From an uncultured Adlercreutzia sp. (GTDB taxonomy: Bacteria; Actinomycetota; Coriobacteriia; Coriobacteriales; Eggerthellaceae): a stretch of DNA of 45,836 nucleotides. Of this stretch, positions 35,901-38,841 are shown one piece after another. How positions within the stretch are numbered: position 1 is the stretch's first letter; each line of letters begins with the position of its first letter. The stretch spans positions 1 through 45,836 of the forward strand of contig CABSMC010000012.1 of assembly GCA_902478715.1 (NCBI GenBank). Reading direction: 5' to 3'. Both the position numbers and the translations under genes were made by a program. The notes under the pieces are model-generated. The model had not been told where the DNA came from, made no database searches, and worked only from the letters and a program-made list of their open reading frames with translations.

Positions 35901-38577
35901 CGAGGGCGACATCGAGACGGCCCCCGAGATCGTGCCGGCTGCCGCCCGCCTCATGGGCACTGCGGCCCTCTACCGCACGCTCGCTGCCAACCCGATGCCG
36001 CTGGCGGTCGTGGGTGAGGGCTTCGTCTACGACGGCGCTCTCGACGGCTTGGACGCCTTCCACATCGTAACCCTGCCCGATGTGGTGGGCACCTCTGTGG
36101 GCTATCTGCCCGCGGGTCTTACGGATACCGAGGGCAACCGCCAGAAGAACGAGAAACCCTCGCCGGCCGGCTCCCGCGCCGCCGAGACCGATAGCGAAGG
36201 CGTCTACACCTTCGACGATTTGCAGGTCTACGTGCAGAAGGACGCTTCGGGCCGCCTGGTCGATTACAACACGCCCGGTGCCCTGGACGAGGTGCACCAG
36301 ACCCGCTACACCGTGCACATGGCCGAGCTCAACGGCGGCTACGTCATGTCGCGCTACAACGTGCCCGGTGGTGTATCATCCATCGACTCCGATCTGACCC
36401 GCAGTGAGAGCGGCCTGCTCACTCTGCGCCAGGCGGTCACGTACCAGAACGGCATGACCATCAACGACGGCAAGGTGTACCTGAACCACGAGTCCTCGAA
36501 CGTGCGCGGGTCGGTCTTCGGCTCTCAGTATGATGAGGACGCACAGTGGAAGAAGACCGAGGAGGGCGACACCTGGGCCGACGGCGCGAACGCCCCCGAT
36601 GAGGCGGTGGCCATCTTCGACGTGCCCGCTCCCATTGGCAAGCAGCTCGACGCTGGCGCCAAGGCCCCGAACAAGAACGTCATCGCCGGTACGGTGTGGA
36701 ACGATGCCAACGACAACGGCTACTTCGAGACCGGCGAGGCGGGCATCGTGGGCGCCACCGTGGAGCTCTCGCGCTACTGGTACGACGGCGATAGCGACAC
36801 CTGGGTGTATGACGACGCGTTCAACCGGGCCGTGGCCGCCGACGGGTCGGTCGTGCGGACCGGCGAGGCCCTCACCTACGCTCTGGATGAGGGCGTTGCG
36901 ATCGAGACGCGGAGCAATGAGATTGTGACGACGACAGAGTTCTCGCGCATGGCCCGCAACGACAACGGCGAGGAGGTGCGCCGCACCTACCCGCAGGGCT
37001 ACTGGGAGTTCGCCGACCTGCCTGCGACCGAGGAGCGCGACGATTTGGGCAACACGAACCGCGAGGTCGTCTACGGCTACCGCGTGAACGTGGTGGAGGT
37101 GCCCACCGGCTACGCCGTGGCGAAGATGAACCGTGGCGAGGACGAGGAGATCGACTCCGATCTGAACGAGGCGACCACCCGTCTGACTCCGGAAGGGGAG
37201 CGCGCGGTGGATGGCCTCATCGTGTTGGCGGAGCCGGCCGAAGAAGTTGACGCGCCCGAGTCGAAGGTGGCTGGCCCCGATGCCGCCCAGTGGTCGACGC
37301 TCGGCTCGCAGTCGAGCTACTACAACGATGCGGGCCTCGTGCCCTTCAATACCGTGAGCGTCGGTGGTCATGTGTGGCTTGATGCCAACAAGGACGGTTT
37401 GCAGGCCGAGACCGACGAGCTGGTTGCGGGCAAAGAGGTGGTGCTGGAGCGTCAGCAGACGACCTTTGCCGCTGCTCGGGCCGTCGGTTGGATGAGCCGC
37501 GTGACCGATGGCACTGTGGGCAGTGACCTTGCTGCTGATGGCGAGCCGCTTGTGGCCGCTGAGCGCTACGATGACATTCAGTGGGTGTTGGACGACTTGG
37601 CTGGCAAGGTGCCCGACGAGCCGGTGGTGGAACCCGGCGAGGGCGCTGGCGAGGGCGAGCAGCCTGGTGTCGGCGAGCAGCCCGGCGTCAGTGGCGAAAC
37701 CGGCGAGGGCGCTGGCTCCAATTTGCCCGACGGTGAAAACGCGACGCTGGATGCGAGCGAGATGGGCGGAGTTGGAACCTTCCGCGCTCTGGTGTCGGCA
37801 TTGGGCGAAGAGGTCGACAACGCCAACGCCGCTGACGGTGCATTTGGCGATGAGGCTGAGGAGGATGGTAGCGCTACTGACTCCGACGGAACCGGCGGGG
37901 AGGCATCGGTAGGCGTGGCCGCGGCCCGTTGGGAGGCGCTGCTCGCCTGCGACGTTGCCGATCCCGCTGCCGATTTTGAGCGTTTCGAGGATGATGGCGT
38001 TCTTTCCGAGGGCGCTTGGGAGGCGGTGGCCACGGCGACGACGGATAGTGAGGGCAGCTACCTGTTTGCCGGCCAGCCCATCGTGGACGAGTACGGCAAG
38101 CCCTACGTTTACCGTGTCCGCTTCGTGAAGCCCTCCGAGGCCGAATGGATCCCGCTGAACGCGGGTACTGATGACAACCTCGACAATGATGTGGCTCATC
38201 TGAACCTGCGCGGTCGCGAGGTTGAGCCCGATATCGGTGTTACTGAGGTACTTGGCGTGCTGAGCCCGCGTGGCGCAGCGAATGCTTACGGCCTGGCTTA
38301 CAGGGTGCTCGCGCCACAGCAGTGGACGCGTGAGGCGGCCCACGCGGTCGATCCAGGCTATTATGTGGAGCCTGAGCCGCTGGAGGACACCGATGGTTGG
38401 CTGACTCGCGTGTTCTACAAGGTGAAGAAGTTGGCTCAGACCGGTGACGCTGCGACGTTGCTGTGCCTGATCCTGGCGATCGCCATTTGGCTTGCGGCCA
38501 CGATACTGATGCTTTCGCTGCTGAGTCGCCGCAAAGAAGAGGAGGACGAAGATCGCTGGATAGACATTACTGTCTAA
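16753..38577 (+). CDS. Giant wall-anchored surface protein, C-terminal part (SdrD_B, PASTA, LAQTG)
   Basis: This 7,274-residue frame overlaps the previous one by 28 nt. The ATG at 16753 is only the first in-frame Met. It lacks a Shine-Dalgarno and a signal peptide and falls inside a repeat, so it is probably not a real start. In order: LPxGxY beta-domains to ~390; an Ala/Glu-rich linker; Tyr/Trp/Asn-rich beta regions (~560-1370); DUF11-like motifs near nt 21064, 24304, 25642 and 26047; and from residue ~3420 ten SdrD_B-like domains with DxDYDG-type loops (start residues ~3420, 4067, 4414, 4688, 4993, 5306, 5592, 5875, 6642, 6869). The eighth is split by three FN3-like units and two PASTA domains. 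The C-terminus has LAQTG (7227-7231), a hydrophobic segment (~7234-7258) and a charged tail starting SRRKEEEDED. Joined to 515-16780 by one base it gives 12,687 residues, roughly 1.4 MDa. The likely role is a wall-attached adhesin or stalk. Confidence 0.9.
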   Translation: MPSELGGGLSYFYPTEAVHFYVVGLGDAIEVPAWNLEHKWDDSTLSLTVSAYGADTPAQVVIRNENGDIVDPSTGRAVLPGEDGEPVSDAPYRVAVTKDAKTDLAVLPRGTYYVSMVEAPTMNFDYTVMEAEIVDGVPTGDEIEVAKKGTWPFIGPATAVEVEADGHGTALDIAMECTLADAPAVTDGESVVRINIAAPGAPAGTTFKYSLMKVVATGEGEGATESEVEIEQRADVIANRPVFLKSLSPGTYRLRLVESPKLADGTTFVLPERPIDFVVEDGGAGVDLAVDVEVGTNAGQVTVKTPTDSLKFPAGGTFTFRVVNALGEAVQITGDDGQPADRRTASAENETVIGALPAGGYKLIVESQSWDAAPYLHDTAFTVDGTGGLTTLMVTANSTAPVAELTAASVLSTFATALFCDVEETMEEGLGVAMNLVAEEEEEAVAPAAAAPTSVTGAADILASAIGATNAASDAVQPSDLFPGTTATTSFGLRTYAAPTSLSLEATTDGAVPSATAFYAAGEEGADPSEGGINTNDLAGLSRRIQAQVYLLKTTTGVGGNYSQDPFASSQWVDITDLMELEVVQTPTSAPAGYYAPSSVQDPYLASPGSPVAGIAQTADASKSTYTAVRAEGSTNQSISYRDSSQPWVLKIKVKQDLAKWFGRSIDMSATDAADPDFIRTWSEYNQYAETLKAILNGNLGGYQIKVNIPSHVFGNNENERWYDRVLTRPWDDPTKKVGQNKAAGEEPSRSSAYYQVYDYDHFEGLSRDRTNNLQPYGMDYKYTMQRYWRHGSEMQLAGAPNMPAVNGWTVQNNTVRTTTPEDTSAVADPMGTAAANLDFWKKAYKDEDSTGPVLYAQTGTQAVMRKPVVRVWNSISLPDVLAGDQETGTVTDGVGSTSANYYMETETDTRQVNVHVENRFWWDSLCRNYSYVSGSDTGWSINENRTHTYSVEGGQMGALVLPVVTVVLPFGITPLHRETRKPYGQWPGRTQEFLYEDWDIAQSTNANWNNQGQVNQNEPLEWLKDNFAATVTYEKVEADATQYPADDINDDNYRFVVRFIPKGDDLNHDPATEQRILSHQMDTFKFSIAMTEEPEWEELPAHKEAARTTESIRTYVTSAMTGYKGLVDNDIPGNPYTVGAPSQFRASGDSIGRDARLDALSASYFTRWGDVGDYNTNSGNRRYNTTNALGTALYTDAHGWDAYRYQWEYDNVFNGSYTYQHNCYMSGGSWVHRSHWWNNVQMVYRLPYNFYNAGTQTNDQVQYNHLTGYFGTYTEKDGSQRPGGPRVGLTGNAGNEGLNISEYNFRTQYGLSKATTNNLNNNYLASDGSLTGDSTNSGATRTEAFATRKDGKQAEHIDRGAFAASKIRLKTPTLGSTYKIENTPTTRPTDKTTLTDAEKAIAGGDLSATASLPLPGAADGALLASNQAKSKEGTFEYDDEMWFSATFSNSVIANKNASGQQGKEGALQHAKLVFSVYLPEQVTFYDQKKLMNLGEVVTPADFEKLFCDYEGDDYAFYVEHTYRDRHSDTGAVKDPVTGSAVYPKREKQQKKYERLTPKQLIEQGWTVRVRVQPDYDKDAYGALASGAANKHSEYGKPDGDDPNDTVDAADVKGRARSGETIVFELTPPDDANDAEFLKHASLLSAFWDNVRADGYLGAGDAVTLKVRTRIDNVGDEESALADLTDENGELLPYNQQKELVRKWSTEATKAYFTAEDRDVAWLPKETGWSHRWTGETATVTVSKDEKLYKAVTDGAGNVLYGADGFPQYTALTDPADADEQTVTLEQGALYLRPTVEEDSTGVYGVGGFNNQCPEYFQWADEASLVYDSDTREDPDTLDIIPAVDYDKDGVYTSGDKKTGKKDVRATLPERHMSSTSGMFTIRKPSASVRVDTGMVRIPTNDTSSTDSTQSGNNNLWVTQAVNTGAAVNSFIVDWQVPLWALGSQSNENAPWGDPTVPVGKVTPDIEYVKSGVWEIPGTYEFELTNPVTGEVTKTSEGDHYFTDDGTEIGAWRIDFQRAYSREVTINGTASSRTVWPYYGNDDNDYVPREGDELIKNEEYDQKKDQCNFVFKASTVRVPVNTPEAAANRAIEDKLWVLVYVRRAHTNVKLANSGYVEQNGNDPVPNTRENFSMPGTDADRDYFFGEDDAADCNTAGSANTYKWELVGWTKVSAKQNMTFSQGVAQAGTQIRQVRWVVRACNTDASGKPIIDDETLSHEVPVPSGFRLATDADPDTATAEEPDAVDPLRNNTAWRKQKDYNDQIVYKYVDRNLGNVNELADENGMLSKVYKIGPNRLYYFGEVITTKSGSGGRTLSAAEMDAALKGTAPNPAVEGEECWDRTMQGDLIVQALESQWVVGTSLPSTVTANAAGVLGHAFISELPKLQTNLPLAGVRTLGEPEAGQKLRVVSDGQSASAAVAAVTDALTSAGVAVQAADETQNPDEDPNLVKSDSVHVNHFATVVPRYDDTKYAQFERDRAGFFRSDEKPTIKIDAKQWYFSGTNNNGYGWNSESIMLDPEDSLFLRYEVTLYNMSEGQLRLLGFDPEEEGTPYSVDTCTNPSVSTLLPRIQNYGPTPESMFNTLPDLTSAQKKRLQQADAVRAIGKKLQEITDETDRATFEASLRSIAAELEGLCGRALTETNPEIAASILHGDDVPDSSRADVETTINSLRSQVKVLLGYHPRVVHEDGTETPEGYDISTVEPSDARVAGKNVFAQGNALQKRVEKERPYSRVFQYVPSSDLFATAASDGQLDWSGNRMANDGFDYKNDSMQSTQRAVKEGDYLSPLAEGYRRKPTNASAGDASHMNSQVPLWTYRVVKYKQYERDDFGYLWTQNEDGSWNFVGTMDDEGKVSKTLPEGVEVPTKPEGTTKPYTSLTDFDELTPGTSTAAIRYEEGMTRLGAGVLANGGTEISAKDEFAYLYGVQDDGTEADTGVSDNLTANTRRSFTWNFLGQNGSRGVLNPGEAIILDFMMQFSPQSSASTDVGNALILSSYADKAGSYDFYDYPLFRTETINDEKVTKIVTKATINDPESSVIKDSSYRSDLNDGNGNGDRSETLLRKDTNSIGWSNNDQVIQEKMVQPKYTDEKYSKRSQTAAIPEGTSYTYELIQQYTGINDSTSLLYKHSTFADTMPHEGDKETSNFDVTTKTYSLRQSQWSGWLQDLDSIKMEYTDTTPTEEGDIKGKYELRIASAKDPVTGQTLSPQASVWVGPIATAGTGANVKYTPLTTDDIYEPIDAAKAAEAAAGGEWAEDENDEYITRWVTEKTTGLTLGEDGKTVVSEVPVSQSMASINMVNINDLKDYVKRHPAEEEALTRCIGAIWCRVLDDSLVLMARNGDVRLKYDLKAPLNLPKYLGNAGKTYKSIDGLQEGATPLQEYLYKTSQWNTFMSMVDYRQGERGLTYRKMENKPAGVYVDAPEGFGYIGSYVWMDTNWDTLQNDTKGDVVTDLLGHETTYHKGENGRYILSTEKSIKNGKYAYTYDNGKDTAKLLNDLDYDGVPDDPGVNGVKVELLNEWGVPVNRNGEAVAQVKMDANSSKLTWVKADPKTGAAVKGLYGYEPVTTADNVDLGAYVYTTESDYYNNRGYYMFSMLKPGTYRLRFTFPQKYANYALTTKRIGASDAPVIEVDEKTGKVGYPGTTEDISSYMAVTRTSKQMVAVSDPIEVEPVIFDAAAYAAGNEPDHELYDAKMTSYNVGIALPVVYEGVTYRDDKLAGYEEMEEDPEEGGTGEGGGDGGGEEGPGDIFAKSASASSAPAAQALEAAPPVSQGTPSLPGISTLSLTPDNAPAYDAAAGELPPFIMVNGKPTLNLNKYVELDGSVDPELIDGVLDWVNVNLDESNPYEYAVRVNEMRLKNMEVRVMVQNEKTKKWEQAFDTNGNMAVAQTDCYLEVSLDGGATYQRAFDTAGNNLVSAEVLRDVMTGDNPNGAWRWTPYEAGSANATGFFHFSLEPFHNYKVVCKDTRARILKPSVMTWENDPLARPTKNAEDQEQVTVGAGEAQEKRPKDEVAAMWDNDLWLKSGSGETNSFYAEIPTDEAGHAVYEDPKNAWKGYKVYDKLALGWIDGTKGFLGNYVWSDKSGYTEDGIIQHYDGLQGDVPNIGVGRVKVTLEQYYWLPSDASGPVEGSDGYNAGTANGTYGKGRWVLADLEYKTTTSSSSGSYIFKGVSTYVVDPNAPKTVAEEDKTKYLAGYRVRIDRDDLKLVTRDFGLTFRNAYDPSSLSFDEEIDSDADMAVRLVLDGEGNPYYKNGKPVYAYYLNEAGSGDPLTGGMGAGTTSPTGAHDVDVSYQQMIVVAGNTDTMARENLVAYLVELGRVREDDADVTVAKNTVDALIAELSNDELRAYLIDHKVIEESETVSVDRMKELAANYSGTTAGNDRAVQGGLSVSSPRAVYDLGAAQRIEHWDVGLVEVPRSSITGTVWHDEDYDGIKEDGEQGLAGESVALEQYYYDEAAGAWVRNDRFGDDVRTSVDASWHTETRKDFMGEDYSVWVRTYTDAQNHKVSSEVTSEADTLPMARTAADGLIYVETDDAGVYTFENLPTAYTNDEGEHFLAAYRVVLNGMHQEVATDDDGNALYSTPWMMTNYHQGTDVAADSDVADDQSPVSAAYRIIGRETNGAGEAVTRALDGQIILAAEVGADRVNAKQPSQVDVPLADVHEGATGTMKYDYLTKRDHAVDGGDVGELPVPRREVSGRVWHDADYDGVQAMVETEEPVLDEHGNPILMLDAAGNPVLAEDGSPKMLTRKVRSYAADEPGIQDEAVTLSQWYWDGAEWVRNEAFGVDGFNVLEAIATDEWAAGAVLSVDDPTTVDVNEAGYVTVRTNADGLYRFQNLPTAYVNESGELFLASYRLTLDGLEQQEVEQGGTVVSRVPWLMTRYHAGAAVAVDSDIDDALDGTLDSYSLLGREGAFEAAVPAGVRAHEGQIILAAPKADGIVAVADKTTLVSLPIAEVVEATVGEGDTAPAEALYDIMRARKQADEAYDGGDAGQLPVPTRSLTGLVWRDADYDGLQNTEDFEDIEVVADDGTTSTVHKLVEEGLADQAITLEQWYYDPENVNPDDVPVFDGKNVTDLSGSIGNGVYESHWFQNTAFGADIYTTLDDADRPLVDAARYPTASAAGGVITVQTDEDGLYRFDNLPCAYTDADGKQYLAGYRVKLAALTEDYDFEHYGTPQEGAWMMTRFHAGAVPEALSTDSDLPDNLGLTADYPLIGREAFMADVTPGAEGEDDLVEPKRYLGERQEMLEGQIILANHTELSRGAAAQKVVPASDYQNNLTGELLFDFMDARAYAEGADALEAGDAGELPPPTQDIVGIFWNDTNNDGVQSLEEGDDEYGINGRRVTLERYLPDGQGGWERDPQWADSTRYDLNGADWDAYDASPATVWGDDAQHVTYTATQVASDGEERDGVYRFEDLPTQRAATQQDVDAGRASSVGAKIVYGYRVRYTDAGYQQRAWMIAKYQQRDNFTQDSDLINVNANLMSADEVDVLLNRRDDSSVLGNLVDSSASNNDNQDLGLLSRDEALAQSKSNVAAQAASANPARPTVAFASVLATAAVTVSAAVGAAPLAAGIETYDLGAGSDRAYNDGALLKRKTGAIEGVLFQDDDYDGVADEGEAGLAGKRVYLRAWGLHLVADVDCSGHCATPAEAGEGQWPAATGRIVAAGSDGAPKAGYHYEWVAEEGEPLSVLTDEDGHYVFEDLPAATRNIKSGDSLNWKDEEGGDNETLVTDTFDEWYLLGYTIEVEGDSRENLGADRASETVVGLPVTRLLDDGGEEIASRNASKVHRAADSDDMNGRLANDAAYGSTRYAITMNQVNEQGAEVSVLDGRLVLAEEATTAEDAVGATDSAYYVNANGMAFDLSTVRSAAHMNGGFGPFGTATIKGVAWDDANYDGIRNFTTSIDVPGDEDADEGEGPTTVVELEKPLVGETVYITQEYLDGGQWVLNRSFGGAIDPKVGDLVARRDSVFVKFAKSMPNTEYRIGIPRRDADGNVVRDENGRMVLESLFRDADGNPPIQRDANGDPVLDSENNPLPLSVWFTSEENVAADGETVFVWPDGVEPGTFANGAKVTIGGVAYTLTIDPNTEYYVTCRQLNDEGSYVECLTPRAITTPGEAIAEALFAEGPVTAAANTILFAEKADWWKSSTDPDVAEADLSAGEQWNGWEYAAVAPGEDPATLDSERWRPADETGMVQLAGLAQRTDYQLVARVRPYDEFLVPDVAMRTVDDATAILEGLGLAVAIERGTEFSSTVPAGAVVRTEPAAGSKARPGVEVKLVVSNGEARAVTVEDVTGQSVEEAEAALAAAGFAVEVSADERYSEDVAAGLVAATRPGAGSVAAQGTTVVIYRSRGPKPAEPAVPDPGETTEPGGDNGDGDNTGNGSVTGNGGTEGDIETAPEIVPAAARLMGTAALYRTLAANPMPLAVVGEGFVYDGALDGLDAFHIVTLPDVVGTSVGYLPAGLTDTEGNRQKNEKPSPAGSRAAETDSEGVYTFDDLQVYVQKDASGRLVDYNTPGALDEVHQTRYTVHMAELNGGYVMSRYNVPGGVSSIDSDLTRSESGLLTLRQAVTYQNGMTINDGKVYLNHESSNVRGSVFGSQYDEDAQWKKTEEGDTWADGANAPDEAVAIFDVPAPIGKQLDAGAKAPNKNVIAGTVWNDANDNGYFETGEAGIVGATVELSRYWYDGDSDTWVYDDAFNRAVAADGSVVRTGEALTYALDEGVAIETRSNEIVTTTEFSRMARNDNGEEVRRTYPQGYWEFADLPATEERDDLGNTNREVVYGYRVNVVEVPTGYAVAKMNRGEDEEIDSDLNEATTRLTPEGERAVDGLIVLAEPAEEVDAPESKVAGPDAAQWSTLGSQSSYYNDAGLVPFNTVSVGGHVWLDANKDGLQAETDELVAGKEVVLERQQTTFAAARAVGWMSRVTDGTVGSDLAADGEPLVAAERYDDIQWVLDDLAGKVPDEPVVEPGEGAGEGEQPGVGEQPGVSGETGEGAGSNLPDGENATLDASEMGGVGTFRALVSALGEEVDNANAADGAFGDEAEEDGSATDSDGTGGEASVGVAAARWEALLACDVADPAADFERFEDDGVLSEGAWEAVATATTDSEGSYLFAGQPIVDEYGKPYVYRVRFVKPSEAEWIPLNAGTDDNLDNDVAHLNLRGREVEPDIGVTEVLGVLSPRGAANAYGLAYRVLAPQQWTREAAHAVDPGYYVEPEPLEDTDGWLTRVFYKVKKLAQTGDAATLLCLILAIAIWLAATILMLSLLSRRKEEEDEDRWIDITV
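24490..24790 (+). other. Predicted helical segment within the otherwise beta-rich giant protein
   Basis: About 100 residues with helix-forming composition and heptad-like spacing (for example SAQKKRLQQADAVRAIGKKL and later RADVETTINSLRSQVKVLL). It interrupts a DUF11-like region. Function is unknown; it may be a spacer or a binding insertion. Confidence 0.4.
29650..29870 (+). repeat. Tandem helix-extension-helix-like repeat inserted in the second SdrD_B unit
   Basis: Two ~35-residue copies: ENLVAYLVELGRV...VAKNTVDALIAE and DELRAYLIDHKVI...VSVDRMKELAAN. The pattern L-x-x-Y-L-(~7)-V/I-(~8)-V-x-x-(L/M)-x-x-L resembles SAP/HeH/LEM-type helix-extension-helix motifs. The match is by eye and weak. 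Such helical motifs would be out of place in an extracellular beta stalk. Confidence 0.4.
34600..36178 (+). other. Insertion splitting the eighth SdrD_B domain: three FN3-like units and two PASTA domains
   Basis: The first half of an SdrD_B domain (34375-34600, GVAWDDANYDG through LNRSFGG) is separated from its second half (36178-36492, DSEGVYTFDDL through INDGKVYL). The ~1.6-kb insertion has three units, each containing a similar strand: PNTEYRIGI (34663), PNTEYYVTC (34984) and QRTDYQLVA (35332). They are about 107-117 residues apart, consistent with FN3-like domains. Two PASTA domains (35386-35574 and 35590-35781) follow, then a Pro/Gly/Asp-rich linker. A later LPDVVGTSV (~36070) looks like the start of a third, truncated PASTA. 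Confidence 0.65.
35386..35781 (+). other. Two PASTA domains
   Basis: The first reads VPDVAMRTVDDATAILEGLG and ends RPGVEVKLVVSNG. The second reads VEDVTGQSVEEAEAALAAAG and ends AAQGTTVVIYRS. Both have the V-x-D-V...A...L...G opening, the central V-x-x-(T/Q)-x-P-x-x-G and the final G-x-x-V strand of PASTA domains, which bind peptidoglycan or beta-lactams in Ser/Thr kinases and PBPs. A PASTA pair in a wall-anchored adhesin could give a second, non-covalent contact with the wall. Confidence 0.8.
38431..38526 (+). other. LAQTG sortase signal and membrane segment
   Basis: LAQTG (residues 7227-7231) is followed by GDAATLL, a ~25-residue hydrophobic run and SRRK. This is the standard sorting-signal order. 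The Ala at position 2 of the pentapeptide matches the LAxTG preference of class E sortases in high-GC Gram-positives. The cytoplasmic tail continues unusually with a Glu/Asp run and ends WIDITV. Confidence 0.85.
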
Positions 38578-38603
38578 GGACGTGCGCGTCATCGTCGATT
38601 CTA

Positions 38604-38633
38604 TGAAAAGGGCAGCTTCGGCTGCCCTTTTCA
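38604..38633 (+). terminator. Terminator of the giant gene
   Basis: A perfect 13-bp stem (TGAAAAGGGCAGC at 38604-38616 with GCTGCCCTTTTCA at 38621-38633) closes a TTCG tetraloop, 27 nt after the TAA at 38575-38577. The U-rich part lies inside the stem, and the structure is symmetric enough to act on both strands. Confidence 0.8.
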
Positions 38634-38640
38634 TCAGTTC

Positions 38641-38712
38641 GCGCCCGCACCCGCGCCCGCACCCGCACCCGCACCCGCACCCGCACCCGCACCCGCACCC
38701 GCACCCGCACCC
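38641..38712. repeat. GCACCC hexamer tandem array (12 units)
   Basis: Twelve consecutive hexamers directly follow the terminator. Units 1 and 3 are GCGCCC; the other ten are GCACCC. The array is intergenic, 129 nt before the start of the amidohydrolase gene. Perfect short arrays like this expand and contract by slippage, so the unit number may differ among isolates. The encoded His-Pro or Arg-Val repeats are not considered real proteins. Between the array and the gene (38713-38841) there is a small palindrome, TGCATGAATGCA (38733-38744), and no clear sigma70 promoter. Confidence 0.95.
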
Positions 38713-38841
38713 TGTCTGCCTTCAATGCCTTTTGCATGAATGCAGGACTGCTCTTGTGGAAAAGCATCTAAGATAACGACATTGAGGACGTTGTCAGCCT
38801 ACCGACGGCCCATGTCCTTCCAACGCCCTGAAAGGAACACC

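Larger units (their letters stand above)
27010..38240 (+). repeat. Array of ten SdrD_B-like domains
   Basis: Units start near 27010, 28951, 29993, 30814, 31729, 32668, 33526, 34375, 36676 and 37357. The better-preserved units follow a common plan: GxVWxDxDYDGxxxxxE (an EF-hand-like loop), a GxxVxLEQYYYD strand, a WVRNxxFG motif, GxYxFxNLP, WMMTxYHxG, a DSD motif and GQIILA. SdrD_B domains of staphylococcal Sdr proteins bind calcium through such Asp loops and act as a rigid stalk. Calcium binding here is inferred from the loops. Spacing varies from roughly 700 to 2,300 nt because several units carry insertions. Confidence 0.8.

Noticed and set aside
29908..36318. Antisense open frame of 2,136 codons, and similar ones at 20875-23403, 24964-27798, 36376-38634, 42381-43886 and 44437-45786
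   Set aside because: Shadow frames of high-GC coding DNA with the same His/Val/Gly/Arg composition and no recognisable domains.
38582..38776. Small frames encoding His-Pro or Arg-Val repeats
   Set aside because: They are translations of the GCACCC microsatellite and the terminator; no ribosome binding site or conservation signal.
38740..38841. Upstream start codons for the amidohydrolase (38740, 38811)
   Set aside because: The added N-terminus does not match the family, and the ATG at 38842 has AAAGGA at ideal spacing.
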